This document shows, piece after piece, positions 5,393 to 7,605 of a DNA stretch of 7,605 nucleotides. This DNA is from Ruminococcus sp. UBA4385. Lineage in GTDB: Bacteria; Bacillota_A; Clostridia; Oscillospirales; Ruminococcaceae. Location of the stretch: NCBI GenBank assembly GCA_002391065.1, contig DGRP01000079.1, positions 1 through 7,605 of the forward strand, written 5' to 3'. The notes below the pieces were generated by a model that searched no databases, was not told the origin of the DNA, and saw only the letters and a program-made list of their open reading frames with translations. The position numbers and the translations under genes are program-made. Position 1 is the first letter of the stretch. Every line of letters starts with the position of its first letter.

Positions 5393-6597
5393 CAGTTATC
5401 ACCTCTCAGTATAACACCTGTGTCAAGCCTGCTTATCCTGAATGCCGAGACCGCAGCCGCAAGTGCTCCCGTAAGCACAGTAAGAGCCAGTGCCCCGAGC
5501 ATATATCCCGCAGTCACTCCGACCGAGGGCAGCAAAAACGGCAGGCCGAGGCTTTTCTCAATCAGACCGTTAAACCCGAAAACAGCTGCAAGTCCTGTAA
5601 CAGTTCCGACAGCACCGCCTATAAGCCCCGTCAGCAGAGCCTCTTTAAGCACCATTGATGCAAGCTTCCCTCTCGATGCTCCCAGCACTCTGAGGACAGC
5701 AAACTCCTTCTTTCGCTCGTTTGCACTCATCGTAAATGCGAGCAGCAGTATCACAGCACCCAGTACCCATACAACTCCTATGAGTATACCGATAACATCG
5801 GACACGCCCGACATACTCTCCGATACTCCCGAGATCATATCCTTTGCAGCATAAGCCTTTACCCTCTTAACGTGCAGATTGATGTCATTGGCTACCTCCT
5901 CCGCACTGTGACCGTCAGCCGCATTTATAAGCACGGCAGACACTACCCTGTCAGGGTCAACATCTCCGAAGTCATTCATTTTAAGCTCCAGAGATGAGCG
6001 TATAAGCTCCTTGATAGTGTCGGCATTTGTAAACACCGTAGTATCAAAGCTTGTGCCTGTCTTATCAAGCTTTGCAGCTACCTTTACCTCGGTGCCGTAG
6101 AATGTCAGAGTGTCTCCCACAAAGGCATTAAGGTCATTTCCGACCACCACGTCATAGGTGCCGAGCTTACCTCCGCCGCTTTTGTTTATCCACGGAGTTA
6201 TAGTAAAATCGGTCTCCGGGTCAAAGCCTATTATCTGCACAGGTATAGAGCAGCAGCTGGAGCTTGCCGACGCAAGATAAAACTGCGCCGATATTTCCCC
6301 GACGCTTTCAAGCTCGGCTATTTCGTTCATGTATTTCTTGTCCATGTAGAAATATCCCGTACTGCCCTGAAGAATTATATCCTCAAACTTCTTCTGTGTT
6401 GCCGCCGAGTACGGCACTACCATAACATCAGCCCCGAGCCTTGATTCCAGCGAGTCAAGCCCCGAGCGCAGACTTGAAACCGTCACCGAGCCTGCGAACA
6501 CAGTCAGTGCCAGCAGTGCCGTCAGAAGCATTAGCACCGCTGTTCTTACAGGCTTTCCGAGCAGGCTTTTTATTGTAAGATGCTTTGCAGGTCTCAT
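5392..6597 (-). CDS. MacB/FtsX-type ABC transporter permease
   Basis: The protein has 401 residues. One N-terminal membrane helix (about 20-40) is followed by a large domain predicted outside the membrane (about 41-265, MacB periplasmic-core type). Three C-terminal helices follow (about 266-290, 320-343 and 357-387). The FtsX-family motif NERKKEFAVLRVLGAS (293-308) lies after the second helix, where it contacts the ATPase. The outer domain contains SSSCCS (112-117) followed by a conserved-looking IGFDPETDF (123-131). Two adjacent cysteines outside the cell in a Gram-positive are unusual and suggest metal binding or redox chemistry, which is inference. ATG with AAGGAG 5 nt upstream; 9 nt after the small membrane protein gene and overlapping the ATPase gene by one base. 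Being complete with four helices it probably works as a homodimer. Substrate is unknown. Confidence 0.93.
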   Translation of the reverse strand: MRPAKHLTIKSLLGKPVRTAVLMLLTALLALTVFAGSVTVSSLRSGLDSLESRLGADVMVVPYSAATQKKFEDIILQGSTGYFYMDKKYMNEIAELESVGEISAQFYLASASSSCCSIPVQIIGFDPETDFTITPWINKSGGGKLGTYDVVVGNDLNAFVGDTLTFYGTEVKVAAKLDKTGTSFDTTVFTNADTIKELIRSSLELKMNDFGDVDPDRVVSAVLINAADGHSAEEVANDINLHVKRVKAYAAKDMISGVSESMSGVSDVIGILIGVVWVLGAVILLLAFTMSANERKKEFAVLRVLGASRGKLASMVLKEALLTGLIGGAVGTVTGLAAVFGFNGLIEKSLGLPFLLPSVGVTAGYMLGALALTVLTGALAAAVSAFRISRLDTGVILRGDN

Positions 6598-6606
6598 ATA
6601 CGCTCC

Positions 6607-7014
6607 TTAGTCCTTATCCCTGCACACGAACATATATGCGCAGCCGCATACAGCTATAAGAGCACAGATAATTATTACCGCAGGCTTCATCACCGAATGA
6701 CAGTGCATATCCGTCATCATGCAGAGCTTTATCAGCGTGTTCGGAACAAAAGCCGTGATAAGTGCAGCAGGTATCATTGCAAGAACAATACCTCTTTTAA
6801 TGTCGGTCTTGTTAAGCACTATGTTCACAAGCGCCATTACCGCCATTGCACAGCCGAGAGCCATTACTGCCTGCTCTGCCCAGTGGCAGGACATCCAGGT
6901 GCCGTCGGGCTTTTTCTCGCAGGCTGAGAAAACCGTCTTGACCCCCACGGTCAGACCTGCGCTCAGCAAAAGCAGTACAATGTCGAATACCAGTGTTTTC
7001 AAACTTCTTTTCAT
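6607..7014 (-). CDS. Small four-helix membrane protein, DUF4418-like
   Basis: The 135-residue protein has four hydrophobic segments (about 7-30, 46-68, 75-97 and 109-131). Positive charges at the N-terminus and in the 69-74 loop place both ends inside. Both outer loops then hold the conserved-looking residues: C32 and MSCHW (C43, H44) in the first, and C98 and MHCH (H104, C105, H106) in the second. This pattern matches my recollection of the DUF4418 family, often encoded beside ABC transporters. No function is established. The start is taken as ATG 7014 because GGAGG (7023-7027) is 8 nt upstream. An ATG at 7029 (140 aa) overlaps the previous stop by one base but has no good SD. It lies 9 nt before the permease gene, which suggests it is an accessory subunit of that transporter. 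Confidence 0.85.
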   Translation of the reverse strand: MKRSLKTLVFDIVLLLLSAGLTVGVKTVFSACEKKPDGTWMSCHWAEQAVMALGCAMAVMALVNIVLNKTDIKRGIVLAMIPAALITAFVPNTLIKLCMMTDMHCHSVMKPAVIIICALIAVCGCAYMFVCRDKD

Positions 7015-7022
7015 TTTACTTT

Positions 7023-7027
7023 CCTCC
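7023..7027 (-). promoter_or_regulatory. Ribosome binding site deciding the DUF4418-like gene start
   Basis: GGAGG on the minus strand, two bases after the transglutaminase-like gene's TAA, is 8 nt before ATG at 7014. It lies inside the first codons of the longer alternative ORF, which argues against the ATG at 7029. Confidence 0.7.
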
Positions 7028-7028
7028 A

Positions 7029-7605
7029 TTAGTTGTAGCTAACCTTACTCATTTGAAAATCCCCGCAGAACTCCTCTGCGAGGAATTTTTCATCCTTAGT
7101 GTGACCCTCCATATCCTCGTCGGACTTCAGAAAGTAGTCCTCAGTCTCAAGCTGTGAGCACCATGAAGCGTCAATATTATAGTACCTGCCGTCAAGCTCA
7201 GCGATATTCCATGCGTGAAGCTCACTCTCGCCCTCTCTTTCGGCAATACCCGTGACGATACGGCAGTTTATACCGCACTCACGCAGAAGCCTGTACATCA
7301 GCACACTGTAGCCCTGACACACAGCATTTTTATAAAAGAGCGCTCCGTAAGCCGTAGACTTGTAATGTGAGCTCCCAAGCCTGCTTTTAACCGGGTCATA
7401 CCTCACATTTTTGCAAACCCATTCAGACACGGCCTTGATCTTCTCATAATCACTTGTCCGAGTATCAAAGCCGAAGCTCTCTATGATCTCATTCACGGCT
7501 TCATTGACCTTCTGTTCCTCCTCCTGACTGCTGTAGTAGTCGGGAGTAAGCACCAGCCTGTAGCTGTATTCTCCGTCAGCCTCCTCATAGCTGTAGTCAA
7601 GGTCA
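7029..7605 (-). CDS. Transglutaminase-like (papain-fold) protein, C-terminal part, partial at right edge
   Basis: The last 191 residues are visible and the frame is open to the window end (it enters as DLDYSYEEADGEYSYRLVLT), so the true start lies beyond. A GTG at 7553 falls within this frame but has sequence of the same protein on both sides. The Cys-His-Asp triad of transglutaminase-like domains is present: Cys in KNAVCQGYS (codon 7317-7319), His in ELHAWN (7215-7217) and Asp in NIDASW (7170-7172). KIKAVSEWVCKNVRYD and the terminal FLKSDEDMEGHT are also typical. Such bacterial proteins may be thiol proteases, amidases or cross-linking enzymes and are often secreted; no signal peptide can be judged here. 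The stop TAA is followed at once by the SD of the DUF4418-like gene, so the genes are co-transcribed. Confidence 0.9.
   Translation of the reverse strand, partial: DLDYSYEEADGEYSYRLVLTPDYYSSQEEEQKVNEAVNEIIESFGFDTRTSDYEKIKAVSEWVCKNVRYDPVKSRLGSSHYKSTAYGALFYKNAVCQGYSVLMYRLLRECGINCRIVTGIAEREGESELHAWNIAELDGRYYNIDASWCSQLETEDYFLKSDEDMEGHTKDEKFLAEEFCGDFQMSKVSYN

Noticed and set aside
5420..5854. 144-aa Ser/Ala/Pro-rich plus-strand open frame
   Set aside because: It is a by-product of codon bias in the permease gene on the other strand; composition is low-complexity.
1..7605. CRISPR array, insertion sequence, phage or attachment site
   Set aside because: No regularly spaced repeats, transposase or integrase motifs were seen, and the tRNA-Gly 3' end is followed directly by its own terminator, with no nearby duplicate of its end noticed.

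Overview
The window looks like an ordinary chromosomal segment of a low-to-mid GC Firmicute, most likely a Ruminococcus-like member of the Clostridia (Oscillospiraceae). This is inferred from the gene order, the AGGAGGTG-type Shine-Dalgarno (SD) sites, the sigma-A type promoters and the style of the proteins; no 16S or other marker is present to prove it. No mobile element, phage gene or CRISPR array was seen.

Layout. Bases 1-4512 hold one housekeeping gene string, all on the minus strand. In transcription order it is: a consensus promoter (4484-4512), a ~160-nt structured leader with an intrinsic terminator, infC (IF3), rpmI (L35), rplT (L20), a SPOUT/TrmH-family rRNA 2'-O-methyltransferase (YsgA/RlmP type), dprA, and the 5' part of topA, which runs off the left edge just past its catalytic tyrosine. 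Bases 4564-4711 hold a plus-strand tRNA-Gly(CCC) gene with its own promoter and terminator. That promoter is divergent from the infC promoter, and the two share an A/T-tract-rich spacer. Bases 4709-7605 hold a second minus-strand operon. In transcription order it is: a transglutaminase-like protein (5' end beyond the right edge), a small four-helix membrane protein resembling DUF4418, a MacB/FtsX-type ABC permease, and its ATPase. These genes are joined by tiny gaps or overlaps.

How the genes work together. The first operon is translation and rRNA maturation followed by DNA processing. Its leader has the architecture expected for transcription attenuation, as known for L20 control of infC in Bacillus subtilis. 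infC has no in-frame NUG start at its proper N-terminus and appears to start at AUA, the position where Bacillus uses AUU; this fits IF3 self-control through start-codon discrimination. Several genes (topA, dprA) seem to use TTG starts chosen by strong SD sites.

The second operon is the least explained part. An ABC permease with a vicinal Cys-Cys in its predicted outer domain, and a small membrane protein with Cys/His residues in both predicted outer loops, are co-transcribed with a transglutaminase-like protein. A cell-surface thiol- or metal-related role is a reasonable hypothesis but is not proven by sequence.
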